From: Lingula anatina
Lineage: Eukaryota; Brachiopoda; Lingulata; Lingulida; Lingulidae
Length of the DNA stretch: 64,000 nucleotides
Direction: 5' to 3'
Assembly: GCF_001039355.2 (NCBI RefSeq)
Contig: NW_019775440.1
Span: 1 to 64,000 of the forward strand
Shown here piece by piece: positions 50,216 through 63,106 of this stretch (position 1 is the first letter of the stretch; every line of letters starts with the position of its first letter). The position numbers were made by a program, and so were the translations under genes. The notes beneath the pieces are model-generated. The model was given only the letters and a program-made list of their open reading frames with translations. It did no database searches and was not told where the DNA came from.

Positions 50216-53200
50216 TTTACAACCCATTAAAAATACACTTCAAAAGTTTTTTATATGCCTATATTTTAAATCTCATTGATTTGTCACAGTGGCACTATAA
50301 GATGATGTGAGGGTTGAACTTCACCTTAGACATAACAGCACGATTCACGAGTCTGTCCTATGCATGCCACTTACATTCTAACAGTGCTTTAATTTGACAT
50401 CCACATGTCATCATTATGTACTAATTATTCTATTAGTTGACAATATAATGACCTGGAGATGACACCTTCCCTAAGCCAAGCACCACCCCACCCAAATCAA
50501 CTGTCCTATAGACAGATCTGTCATCAGGAGCTTGGCAAGCTGGTGACAGTCGGAAAAGACAGAGACGCATAAGGCTAAATGGATCAGCCCTCGTGTTGGC
50601 ATTTAGTATGTGACTGTCTGTATTGATGTGCCTCTAGCCCAGATTGAGGGAGAAGTTTTAATATCTGTCTGATATTAACATGATTACATGATTGCTGGGG
50701 ATTGATGAAAAAAATCATTATGATTGATATCATTATTTTTTGGAAAGGACAATTATGGATAAGATTTTCTTGACTGAAGGAATCTCTGCACAGTGTGACT
50801 GCAAAAATATTGTTGATGTTCATGTACAATTTATAAGTAGACTTATTATTTTGACCTTGGCTTAGTTCTTACACAGTATGTGAAAACCCTTAGTCAAAAG
50901 AACAGTTTTGGATTATATTCAGAAGAAGATTCAGTTAGCTGTACTGGAGAGTCATTGTCTTTTGCAGCATTGGATATAAACTGTTCTGCTGCTCTTCTCA
51001 TGTATTCAGGATGGATAAAAAATTTTGAAGTGTTCCCTTGTTGTCATTGGAACAATTTTTGCAGCATTGGCTCTCTACAAGATAATGGAAAAGCCTATGG
51101 AATGTTTCCTCAGGACTACTTATGCACATCAGTGAGATTAATTGACTTTGATGCTTTTTCCAGTAAATCATTTGAAAGATTTGCAATGCCGGAAAAGTTG
51201 TCGTGCATATGGCCTCACAGAACTGTGTAATTTGCCTTGTTTGCTGTATGCAACAAACTGAAATACTACCAAATGAACTTGAAATGGCTAATTAAAAGGG
51301 TTATAATTCCAAAGTTGCACCTGTCTGTCAGCATTGTTGCTTTTGTAACTTTCACAAAGAGAAGATGATTTCATCATTGTTAACCTGTACCTGCCGGGAC
51401 CCTCCTTTCCTGGAGAGCCAGGTTTATGTAAGTGTTGTATAGTGGCGACACCTGGTGTACGTTTGCAGTAGTCGTCTGCCTGCCCTGCCCATTTCATTAG
51501 CTAGCATAATCTAAAATATCAACCAAATTATTTGCAAAAATTTGGAGAAGAATTTCTCCAGAACAGATTTTTTTAATGGGAAATGTGGAAACGAGCCAAG
51601 ATAATAATCCACTGGAATTACAAGGAATCCCTTGAATAAGCACATTCCTGCAGCAGTAGTACTTATGGAAATTTCTCTAAAGGCATGTGTAAAACCCTGG
51701 ATATCACAGAGAGGTGGCTGGTATCAGCTTAAAGTGACAGATAACCAGGCATTACATGTCCGTCTGTTAGTAAACACAGAAATAAATCTTTTTTTATCTG
51801 ATTGTTGGAGGAATGTGATAGAAGTGTGTATATTTGGTAGGAAGGATTTAGTAGTTTTTTTTATTATTATTTTGTTCGGTGCTTTTTCTAAGGGTGGGAG
51901 AAAATGTTTTTATGCAGTCAAAATGCAAAAAAAATTATTTGTATTCACCATCTATAGTTATTTGATTTAAACATTATACATTTCAGACCAATTGTTAACA
52001 GTATTCTTTTTGTAAAACATCATTTGCCCTCCATTGTTTTATGATATGTTTATACAATCTTTAGTATATTGTCATATGAAAGTGTAATGTAAGTGCACAG
52101 GATATAATGGCTCATTTGTTTCGAAAGAAAAGACATCAGATGCCTTCCTCACCTGTCTTATAGCTTTAGTGACCCAATAGTCATGTAGGCCATATAATCT
52201 GTACTTGCTGTTTATGATTATTCAAAGGTTCCTCGTATATTTAACCTAAAACTCATACATATGCTTCATGGCGGTCTAGAGGAGAATGCTGATAATAGTG
52301 TTTGAGATTAAACTCATTGATACTCTCTATTTTGTGGTCTTCTAATAACCAAAGTGTCTGCTCCTAGCTGTAAAGACATGAGATAAGATCGTTTTACTTT
52401 TTTGTACTGAATATATGGTCATTGAACCAAAGTTTACTTCATGTCTGCTGAGATCTCATCTTTTTTTATTATCGATAAGGAGGATGATTTGTACTGGTAG
52501 GTATGAAATGATAAAAGACATGAAAGGAAAATGTAATGAAAGGTGTTCTCATGTGAAATAAGTGCATTTTTTGTTGAATGTAAAATCTCTCCATGTATAG
52601 CCAGCAACTACATGTTTTTTTTTACGAGCAAGAGAAAATGAAAACTCCAGTTGAAGCATTTTACCCAGCCTGCGTTTAAAAAGTCAGACAGGTGGGATTT
52701 TGGTTTCTAAATGTCTCTCCAGCTGAATATAAAGAAGAAGAGGAAGTAAAAATACAAGTTATCCAGAATGTTCTTTTCAAAGATTTATAGGGAGGATGAC
52801 CCCTTTTATAACCCATCAATTAAAAGATGGTCATAACTACAGTATATGTTTGTTGTTATTACCTGTGGATACTCCCAAAATTGCTTTTTTTACCTGGAAA
52901 AAACAACAGGAGGATAGATATTTGATGGAACCCATATGGTGAAAGTGTCCATAAAGAAGACTGTTGCTCTTATCACCAAAGATTTAGGTTCATAGACACC
53001 TGGTTCTACCTCAACTTGTAGTACTTAATTTAGGGGTTATTGCCTAGTACTTAATTTAGGGGTTATTGCCAGAGGTGCTTGTATTTTATGGTTATTGCAA
53101 ATTATTGTTTATTGAAAAAAGAAAGGTTCTGTGAAGAAGCAGAGTTGGACCTCGGGAATGTGATTAAAAAAAAAGATGTTTAAATGAAGTTTACACACAA

Positions 53201-53583
53201 AAATATAACATTGATTAAACAAAAATTGAAGAAAAAAACCCAAGCATTTGTAAAGTGAAAAATGTTTTCATGAATTTAGTTACATCCTTATGAAAAGGAA
53301 AATTCACTTAAGAAAAAATTACAGGGGGTAGTGTGATGTATATGTTTAATAGAATGTTGATATACAATTTAATATTGTAATTTTCTTATATGAAATAAAT
53401 GACACATGCAAGTGTATCACACTATGGAGGTTTTATTTGGAAAACATTATTTTTCTTTCATGTGGCTGTTTGTAAAAACATTTTCTCCTTTATACGGTTG
53501 GTTGTAAAACCATTTTCTCTGACTGATGCTTTGCTGTTAATTCTGCTGAATTGTTGATTGATTTTCTTTTTCCCTCTTTGCAG
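50216..53583. other. end of the 20-kb intron
   Basis: AT-rich. It includes a 26-bp direct repeat (about 53016-53067) and a 116-codon open frame at 50880-51230 that starts at GTG and has no convincing splice sites or family resemblance. It ends in a long pyrimidine tract and an excellent acceptor at 53583. Confidence 0.55.
53016..53067. repeat. 26-bp direct repeat, two copies
   Basis: TAGTACTTAATTTAGGGGTT plus ATTGCC occurs twice in tandem (starting near 53019 and 53045). Confidence 0.8.
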
Positions 53584-53620
53584 AGTTTCCAACAGTATAA
53601 GACAGAGAGAGAACAAGCAG
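53584..53620 (+). CDS. 37-nt coding microexon
   Basis: Preceded by an excellent polypyrimidine tract and acceptor (TTTTTCCCTCTTTGCAG) and followed by a perfect CAG|GTAAGT donor. It encodes SFQQYKTEREQA plus the first base of the next codon, so it starts in phase 0 and ends in phase 1. Its phase-0 start accepts exon 33419-33574 and also each proposed first exon in the preceding intron, making it the likely common acceptor for long and short isoforms. The Lys/Glu/Gln-rich peptide is probably helical. Confidence 0.75.
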
Positions 53621-53860
53621 GTAAGTGCACTTTTAAGATATATTTTAACGCCTTATTGTGTTGGGAAATCAAACCCCTTTTGTCAGAACACCTAACACAT
53701 TTTCCCATCTGTCACACAAGGTCCTCTCTGTATTCAGTGATGAAATCCCCTACAGATTAGTAGATTTATTTTACTGACCATTTCTCCAAAGTATGTAGAA
53801 CATTCTCATATAAATCCTCAACAAAATTTCCAAGTTGTGACAGTGTCACAAATAATCAAC

Positions 53861-53875
53861 CCACTAGATGGCAGC
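53861..53875 (+). promoter_or_regulatory. CTCF-type motif (plus orientation)
   Basis: CCACTAGATGGCAGC matches the bilaterian CTCF core CCASYAGRKGGCRSY at every position. It lies 240 bp downstream of the microexon. A converging match lies at 60321-60335. Occupancy cannot be judged from sequence. Confidence 0.45.
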
Positions 53876-55189
53876 AGCGGCAGGGAAAGGAAAATAACTC
53901 CCCTTGAGTTGATGTGCGGTAATTACTTATAAATTCAAGCAAAATGAATTTAATGATATTCTCCAAAACATTGTTTTATAAGTATTACATAAATATTTTC
54001 AGAATTTTCTGAAAATGAGTTGGCTTCATGTCTATAAGTACATATTTATTATTATTGTTTGAAAATTTACAGTAATTACCGTATTAACCAGAAGTCAACA
54101 ACTGCAAGTACCCATCAATTAGGAAACAGAGTTGGACCTTGGCAAACATGTTGTTTACACCCATATGAAAAAACTCGGTGACATGATAAATGAGATATAT
54201 GTTTTCTGAAAGTATTTTGTATTGTTGCCTGCTAAATTTGGAAGTTGACATGATTTATTAACCATTTATTTGTTGTTGTTGTTGCTTTATGTTTATGTAT
54301 TGTTTTGCAAATGCTTTGAAATATTTACATGTACCTTGGACTGTTATTAACATGCTCAAACTTAAGAATTTCTTATTTCAGAATATGATGCTGTGGGTGC
54401 CTGTGTGTGTGGGTATGTGTGCATGCATGTTAATATACATGCGTATGTTATTTTTATACAATTCACATACATATTTGATATATTATGTGATTCTGACTTT
54501 TCAGCAAGATGAAACACATACATTCTTTTTTTCTTTTTTCTTCATTATACATGATAAAAACAGTTTCATTCTTCTTGTGGCACTGTTATATGGAAATCAT
54601 TGGGTGGTTTTTCATTTTCAGGATATTTCTCTATTTGTCTGTGGTGTTTATCAACTTTGTCCTATGGCAATTTGATGTTAAAAAATAAATAACTATTTTA
54701 ATGGGAAGTGCAGTAGCCATGGAGAATTGAAAGGATTGCCTACAAAAAATAAAAACCCAGAATAAGAAAAATATAAGAAAGATGGAAAGGGTTATCATTG
54801 GTTTATCATGGCACTGCAAATGTCAGCATTACATCAAGCAATAAAAATAATTTTCTCAGAAGTTATGTACTTTTTAAATACCATGGAGTTAGAATTACAG
54901 TAAAATTGATATAACAGACGTGAGCCCTGGCACAAAATACTTCTTTGAAATCAATGTGGCATTTCAGTTTATTCTGAGAGTGTCTGATGTGCTTGAGTTC
55001 AAGTGATATACCTACTTCTGATTGTTGTTTGAAGATTGCATGCTTCCTCTTCTCAAGTGGATCTTTTGTTGTCCTGCAGTATTGCTATTGTTTTATTACT
55101 TTGGTGAAGTAGTGGTATTGCTTTTGACGAGTAGATCATGAGTGACTTACTGGCTGCATTGTAATATGTGTCATTGCTCCCCTACCTCC

Positions 55190-55253
55190 ATTCTCTCTAT
55201 CTCTCTCTCTCTCCACACGCGCGCGCACGCACACGCACACACACACACACACC
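55190..55253. repeat. (CT)n / (CG)(CA)n compound microsatellite
   Basis: A CT tract, then CACACGCGCGCGCACGC, then CA repeats. It causes false open frames rich in His/Thr and Ala/Arg. Confidence 0.9.
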
Positions 55254-58200
55254 TAATGCAGACACATTCAGTATATCTACGCACATGCACACATGTGCAT
55301 GCACTCACAGGCACGCTTTCTCTTGTGCTTTTGTTTTCATTAAATCGACATTGGCTTCAAGGAATAAATATACTACTCCTGTCTTAAAAATATACACCTG
55401 CACAAAAGACCAGTTTATACTCTGCGTAATAAGACATGAAAACAACTGGTGCAAATCACCTGAGGATATGGGTGCTCCCGTAACGGTTGACTTAAAACAT
55501 CAAACAAGATAGTTTTAGCGAAGGTGAATGATTGAATTTCAATTTTCTGATCAAAGTTTTCTTTATTTTTCTTACATTTCTGGCAGGATGTTGGAGGTTA
55601 TGAAGATGTACATAAAAGTGGTGACTTCTGATTGAGAATTTAGGATTTATTTTTTCCATTTTTCTTCATACTTGGTTTAAATATAGGTTGCCAGATAAAA
55701 AAGATTTTTTTAAAAAATATATGTAGGAAAGATCATTTTGCATTTCAGGCCTTGACTGTGTACAAAATGAGAATTTTGGGGCTTTAAAAAGAAAACTACA
55801 ATTTGAGGGTTCATGAAAGTTTTTATGTACATACTGAAAAGGTGAATATCTATATATTTGATAATTCAGTATTTCACACAGGCCATTTTCATCCTAATCA
55901 GTACTCAGCAGTACTCAAAGTCATGGGTGCATAATTTCAAAATAGGCCAGCTCTAATTGAGAGAGAGGCTTAATTATCAGAATTGCACTATGCAAACTGA
56001 GTTTATCAGCTTGCACACTTCTGGTTAACCAATCACAAGTAAGGACAACCTCGGGACAGTTGACCACTCCCAATGGTCAAACTGACCATCTAAATGGTCA
56101 CCGTTGGATGAGGTATGAGTTTGTGCTGATCATACTGAAAGTTTTGGTGAAAAGAGGCAGTTATAACTTCTACATCTGACTTACATCTATCATCTTTTAT
56201 AGCTCTAACCAATACTTGAAGAATTTAATATCACAGGTATTTAGAAATTTGCAGTATCTGTATCTAAAAAATATAAGACATTTTCAACCACAGAGTTCAT
56301 GCTTTACTATGATATACAACAAGTGTATGTCTTAAATCTTACTGGGGATACTGTATACTGATTGGTTGCTGTGACAAGGCTCGAGCAGAATTAGCAGATA
56401 AAGTGAAATTGGCTGGCTTTAAGGTGGTTATCTTTATCTCTGAGTGAGGGAGGAGTCGATCAGTATGTAGTTGCATAGGTTAGCCGGTATTAAGATAAAA
56501 TTGGGCATTAAAGCAATGGACATTTCAGGTCGGGCAGTAGGAAGTGTACAGGACTTGGCGTAGATTTGAGAAGGAATTTGGTTGAAGATATTATGCATAG
56601 GTGTGCACTGTCTGTGTTGCTTTAATGATTGCTGATGGAGTCCGAAGCTGAAATTTGTGGTATGATATGTCTTGTAATATATTGTTAGTTACTTTTTTCT
56701 TGAAAGAGAAATGCAAAAATACGTATGGTCATGGTGGAATAACATAGATGGGATACAGTTGTAACAGTTATGTACATGTAGCTTGTTGAAATGTTTTTTC
56801 TTTTCTATTTACATGTCAAGCATAAAAGTTACGTAAACAACATAGTTTTCTTTGATTAATAACAAATGTGTTACCGCCTGTCTAAGCAATGATTAGAAGT
56901 ACCCAGACACAGTTGAAGGGAAAAGGTTTTAGTTTCTTTTCGTGAAAAGAAAAATGAACACCGTCAGGATGCACTTCTTCTTTTGATCTCCATGTGGCCT
57001 GATCCTTATTTCCATGGTGCCTGGAATGGAATTAACACTGGTAACATAACAGAACTCTGATGTATTAACAAGCACACATTAAGGAGGTCAAACATGTTAA
57101 GAGGCATTAACACGATTCCTTATTTCAGGCATGAATGCTTGTACATCTCACCTGTCCATTATGCGCAGCCATTTTCCCTGAATTTGACCAAGAACAGGTG
57201 ATATGGTGGATGATGCAAATGGCCGTCTGTATATCATAGTGGATTAAGGTTATGGTCAGTGCTGACAGTTGACAGGTGACACCTGACAGAAAATACCTTC
57301 CAAGAGACACCTTACACATGAAAAGTGACCAGATTGATCTTATTTCTGAAATGACCGATGAAAACAGATTGTGCTTCTTAAATACCTAGCAACTCCAACC
57401 TTTCATATTGATAACTAATACATGGAAAACTGATCAGCAGAAAGACAATTAAAAAATGAAGGTTGATACATGGAAATTTAGCAAAAGATAAAAATAAAAG
57501 TGACCGCAAACATGTAAAAACAGAGAGAAAAAAGTGACAATCGATAACAATTATAAGTCAAGAAAAATTGACATTATAACAAACACCTGAAAAATTGACA
57601 GTATAGACACCTAAAGCATTGACTTCAGACAACTGACACCTGATTAGAATCTTCACACTGGAAAGTTTTTGTTTTTCATGTTAAACATACAGTTACTTGT
57701 TTCTCTGCCACTGGGAGAATAACAGTAAGTCTTGCATTGAGCCATGATAGAAAATACAAGGCCAGACACCAGCATTATGATGAGCAGTTGGCCCTGAACC
57801 TATAGGAATGCTCATAGAGACACTTAACACTATACGCTGCCACCTCATTTACTGTGAACTCTTTGGTCTGCTTTCACAGTCTTCGCTCTGTATGATTTTA
57901 CTACATGCACAGTGTACCAAGTTGATAGCTGTTGCCCAAGAGAACTTTCAGCGTTTCCAACAGGGATGAAGGATCACTTTCTTTCCTGAAAAGCTGAAAA
58001 AGAACATAAATATTAGCCAGCTTTTATGGACCAAGTTGAAGATTTGGACTGTATAACTTTATGGCAGACCCATCGCACTAAGTTGACTCCACTTGTTCCA
58101 GATGAATTGCTTGGAGAGAAATCAAGTATTCATGCAGTGTTGAAGATATCATTTGATCATCTTTGGCAATCTTAAAATGGATTTAAGATGTGAGGAATCT

Positions 58201-59433
58201 TAGGTTGTGGGTTGAAAAGGAGAGAGGAAAAGGAACACCCATGGGAACAAGTGAGCTGCTGTGTTTGGATATTTCTACTTGTGTTGGAATGCCATTTATT
58301 AAATTTTGCTTAGATCATAAAAAAAGGTGAAGGAGAAATCATAAAGACTTAAAATTTGCAAAAAAAAAAAAAAGAAAAAAAAAAAAAGAAAAAAATCCAT
58401 TTTTTTAAACCATGACTGACACAAATAAAAGGAAAGCTGATCTGATATTAAGGTTGATGTTATCTCAGGGGTGAAATACAGAAGGAATTTCAATTTGTTA
58501 CAGCAGGGGACAAATTGGTGGCATGAAAATGATACAAGATTAGTTGTTTTGTGCTTTATTGGCTGTAGGACCTGTTTTTTATTCACAGGATTACCCTGTT
58601 GTTAAGATCACCCAAAGAGACCGACTAAGTACTTGAGGATAGTATAAATACGGTAGTTACTCTAAAAATTTGAACAAAATTAAACAGTATATTTAGCTCA
58701 TAAAACTGGTGTGCCTAATACCTGAAGAAGATGGTTTATAAGACATGAAAATCAATAAAGTTTGGTTTATGTCAAATGTTTTGAAAACTAAAAATGAGAG
58801 GGCTTCAAGAAAGTCCAACATTGATAAAAGTGTAGTGTTTGAAATTTTAGAGTAATTACTGTAGTTCATGGTAATAATAATGATCACAGTTTGACTGTTG
58901 AGGTGTCTGGAATTTAATTAAAATCAAACAGATGGGCGCCATTGAAGCACCTATACTTTGGTAGGTAAGGAAAATGTTGGTTTAGTTTACAATAAGGAAT
59001 GCAGCTTATAAAAAAATGGTTAGTTTAATTGACATTGAGGTAAAACAGGGATTTTTAGGTCGGAAGAAGAGATGCCTGAGAATGCTATTCAGCTAGCGAG
59101 AAAGTGCTTAATAAATTCAAATAGGAAAATAAAAGGTTGAACCTACTTAGAAGAGGATGAGGTTCAAGATAAGTATATATAAGGAGAGAGAAAGAGGGAG
59201 TTCTTAGTAGTTTTAAATTAAGTTGCAAACCCTTTAAACTAAGATCATATAACAATTTCAAAAGAGTTTTGATAAAAAAATTCGCTTTGAAAATCACCTT
59301 TTTTCCTGTAGGGAGGGCTGGGTCCAGGTAGGAAAAGGAGAGCAATTTAGAAAGACTTTTTAACTTGAATATTGATGCCATACTACACAGCATCAATTAT
59401 ATAGCATTTTTTTTTATTTCCCTCTTTGACAAG

Positions 59434-59615
59434 GTGGTCCTCTGGAGTTAGGAAGGTTAAATATTACTCTGTTTGATGATGGTAATTGGCAGCATTCAGA
59501 TGGAGCCGGTTATGATAATGGAGTATTCAGTTTGTTTGTACTGTCCACACACAAGTGGGAAGGTTACAAGAAGGGTGTCACTATCAAAGAGAACCCTCGA
59601 TTAACAATAGATTGA
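59434..59615 (+). CDS. likely terminal coding exon of the main gene
   Basis: A strong acceptor (TTATTTCCCTCTTTGACAAG) is followed by a frame open for 59 codons to TGA at 59613-59615. The exon starts with the two bases that complete the codon left by the phase-1 microexon (G|GT, Gly). The junction reads EREQA-G-GPLELGRLN, in frame. The peptide is varied and coding-like (FDDGNWQHSDGAGYDNG, then STHKWEG) and ends NPRLTID. The final residues could be a PDZ ligand, but that is speculative. AATAAA with a G/U-rich tract follows within 200 bp. I do not recognise the domain. Other terminal exons may exist. Confidence 0.55.
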
Positions 59616-59808
59616 GGGGCAAACATGGAGTTTGGTAGTGGAAAAAGTGTTCAGAATTAAAATAATACTTTGTGCAAACATCAGCTAATTTGAAGAATTT
59701 TTTTTTTTTGTTGTATTTTTGAGTACGTAACACAGCTGATGAAATTGTTTGCTGGAAAAAGTATTGCAATAAAAATGTGTAGAATTGGTGGTTGTGGGGG
59801 GGGGGGGG
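59616..59808 (+). terminator. putative 3'UTR and polyadenylation site
   Basis: A canonical AATAAA lies at 59768-59773, about 150 bases after the stop. A GTGTAGAATTGGTGGTTGTG tract and a G-run follow at 59776-59808, a typical downstream G/U-rich element. Cleavage would be expected near 59785-59795. Confidence 0.5.
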
Positions 59809-62800
59809 TAACAGGAGTTGCAGAGACAGGTTTGGTTCCAAAGAGTTGGAAAGGCGTCTGCATTTGACCAATAGTAACTTGGGCTATTTGGGTTATGGGA
59901 TATGAAGAGATGTGTTATCCCTCACCACTATGTTTCAAATTTTTTATCTGTGTCATCACAACAAAAATAGAAAAATATAGAGCCTTTTGGGTGAAGGGGC
60001 CAGGCAAGTTGATTTTTTATTCCCAGGATAAACCAACAAGAAGTTTATACAGTTTGATTCACAATATTTATGACTTTGGTACTTGGGTCCAGATAAAACA
60101 ATAGGTGGTACATGCCACGCACTATCAAAGCTATGACCATGTGCCAGTACAATGATCTGGAACCTGAGAAAAATGTGGCTTGCCAATTAAAAACATTCAA
60201 CACAGAAGAACACAGAATGGTCTGGGAATTGAAAATTTACAGCAGATGCTCCCTAAGTGCAGACTGTTTAAGGTGCTCGATTTGTGCTGTTAAATATTTT
60301 GTTTCTCTGAAGAGCATAGAACTGCCATCTGGTGGCCAATGTTATGCAACACTGCTTGGATTACATTTCTGTTAACTGTTGTATGGCATATTTTATATGC
60401 AATCACTGACACTAATTGCATACCAAAAGAAAACATACAATTACTAGTTATTGCGTAGGCATGTCTGGCCCTAACTCTGGAGGGCTGTTGTTTACAAACC
60501 ACTTGGCAACACTTGTAAACTAAGCTTCAGAGGCACCATCTCTTGTAAATTACTATATACCTTTCTCTTTTTCCACCCCTCCCCTTTCCTAAATTTTGCA
60601 ATATAAGTTATTTTAGATTTTCAGAAAGGACAACACCAGGTTAATTCTAACTTGCTGTTAATTTTTTCTTTAAATTTACCAGGTAAAAATATGTTGGAAG
60701 ATTAACAGTATTCTCATGACAGTTATGTAAATAGAACATAAATAAGGCTTCGTGTACCCATAAATGAGTGTTAAACCTGCTTTAACTCTGGAAACAATCA
60801 AAATGTGCATGAAATTCATAGTGGACCCCCCCCCCTTTTGGTAGTAAGATGGTGTTGACAGTAAAGGTTAATATCAGTAAAGATGTTCTCAGGATTCCTG
60901 TAGACAGTTGTTTATGTCCCTGTTGGGGTATTCCTGTGTGGTCTATCTTTGAGCTACCTTTGTTCATTCTTTAACTGTTAAAAAGAATTGTGAAAAAAAA
61001 ACTTGTTTGTGTATGTCTGTTTTACACTGATATACGTGAAATATCTTTCTAAAGAATGAATTAACAAGTTTTTTGTTATAAATTCATTATTTGAGTTAAG
61101 TTACTTTGAAAAATTAGCATTAGGTGAAGTGTCGAAAAATAAAGAGCAACAAAAAAGCTTAAATTAATGATGCTCAGGCACTGAATAGTCAAAGATCTCT
61201 GATATATTGTTACTGAAATGTTGAGTCTGTTTTGTGCAAGGTCAAAACTGGCCAGCTAAAAGTTTTTATGCACTTAAAAAAAAGACAACAAGGGGGGGGG
61301 GATATTTTCTAAAGCCCATTGCTAAGAGCACATCTGGCCACGAGTCATTGTTGTGACTATCAGTCTGGCAGGCACACAAATATTTAGTTTTACTAAGACA
61401 GGCCTGGCAATTACAGGGAACAAAGTAGCCCATCTTGAGATTTGAGAAGTTTGTGATATTGAATGGTAAAATTCCTCAAGTCCCCTCTTCCCCTGGTACA
61501 AGAAAAAATACGGTAACTTGAGTACCTGGTAGCATTGGTGGAGTCCAAATGCTCGGTAACCTAATAACTTTAGTATGTGGGTTATATAACCCAGTATGTT
61601 GTCAGGTATGACAATTAAGATAAATGCTGTGTGAGACAGTAACAACAGATACATTGGTGATTACAATACACTTGCAACATCAGTGGTGCAGACCCTGTGT
61701 AATGGGTATTTTGATGATTACATCCTTGCACTGAAAGTCAGTGATAACAGAATGGTATGAATACAATGACAACATTGACAGTGTCAGTAATGTAGGCACT
61801 ATTCTTTGGATCCCAAGACTATAGTACACCCTTGCAAATTGTAGGTCAAATTGTAACAGTAACAGCATTACTGCAATGACAGTTAGATATTGACAATGAC
61901 AACCTTAATAATAGGGAACATGTATGACTAAATAACTGTGGCTGCAACTTAATATTTTTCCTTTTAAATAATCCAACACTTAAATAAGAGCAGTAAGTTG
62001 ATTGCAATTCTAGACAGTGACAGGCACGAAGGTGATTACTTAATAATAAGAACATATCAGATGGACAGTCTCAGGCTTTGTCCATCTTGGCAACATAATT
62101 ACTATGTAAGAGGGTGACAACTTGAAAAAGTAAAGATATTGTCAGTTAGGAGAAAAACACTGTGACCGATTGCTCTCTCTTTCTCTCTCTTAATTTTTGG
62201 TTACTGCCCATGGTGATTAGAGGACTGAGTAACTGTAGAAAAGTGAGTGTACATAGAAGGAACCAAATGAGAGAAACAGATATTTTATTTATCTACCGAG
62301 CTAGCAAGCAAACAGGCTTCAGGTTGTTAAGATGCAGCTGATGTTATCAAGTGTAGGAAGTTTGGGGATAAAGCTTACTCTTTAAGACAAGATAGCATTT
62401 ATCAGACACCTCAGCATAGAGTTATCACATTAATGAAGTGGGCACTTGTAAGGTATGTTGAATACTCAAAAGCATGGGTAGAATCAGGTAATCATTAGCT
62501 CTGGAGATTTATTTAGAACTTGAGACATTATAGCATACGAATGTTTATGTTGCAAGTAACCCATTTGGTGGAATACGATAGCTTTAAGTAGTTCTCATTA
62601 AGGAAGTGTTATATCGTTAATTTTGCTTAATTAAATGACAAATGGTAAATTTTTATTATAGAAACAATGGTATGAATGAAGTATCCATTGAAAGTTGTGG
62701 AACAAATTACAAAAAAATGTTTGGATTTAACAAAAATAAATATGTAGGAATTATTGTTTAAAAGAAGTATATTTAGTATAAGATGATTAGAAGGAAAATG

Positions 62801-63039
62801 TTTGGATTATTAGAAGTTTGAAGGGCATAATTAAGGAAGGGATTGGTCTAGTAAGTATAGCAAAAGGTAAACGTGAGGTTGGTAAATGACCTTGTTTATT
62901 TATTTCATTTAGAACTCAAGAAATTTTAGAACTACCAGATTTGGAAAAGGACCAAAGTGGATGTCTTTCACTGGTTCAGTGGGAAAGTTAGAAGGTCAAG
63001 AAGCGGCACTTTTGGTAGTCTGAGACATTTTGCATTTAA
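59809..63039. other. downstream region, no supported gene
   Basis: AT-rich. Two plus-strand open frames at 59895-60104 (69 codons) and 60112-60375 (87 codons from ATG) have somewhat coding-like composition but no recognisable domain or splice context. Homopolymers (C at about 60828, G at about 61291) and a GTGACA/TTACAATGACAAC-type degenerate region at about 61640-62060 are also present. Confidence 0.4.
60321..60335 (-). promoter_or_regulatory. CTCF-type motif (minus orientation)
   Basis: On the minus strand it reads CCACCAGATGGCAGT, a full match to CCASYAGRKGGCRSY. It converges on the plus-strand match at 53861-53875 across the terminal exon and polyadenylation site. Confidence 0.4.
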
Positions 63040-63106
63040 AATCTTTTGATTTGGAGTGGAAGTCAGGAAACCAAGGAGCAAATTCCCAGACTCACTTCTT
63101 TGAAAG

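Larger units (their letters stand above)
53621..59433. other. 5.8-kb intron
   Basis: AT-rich, with a CTCF-type motif at 53861-53875, a (CT)n/(CA)n compound tract at about 55190-55253 and an A-rich run at about 58358-58396. Between about 57230 and 57650 the phrases TTGACA and ACACCTGA recur as a loose degenerate repeat. It ends in a long pyrimidine tract. Confidence 0.6.

Noticed and set aside
50880-51230. 116-codon frame starting at GTG
   Set aside because: No ATG at the start, no acceptor or donor of note, and no recognisable domain; likely a chance frame in the intron.
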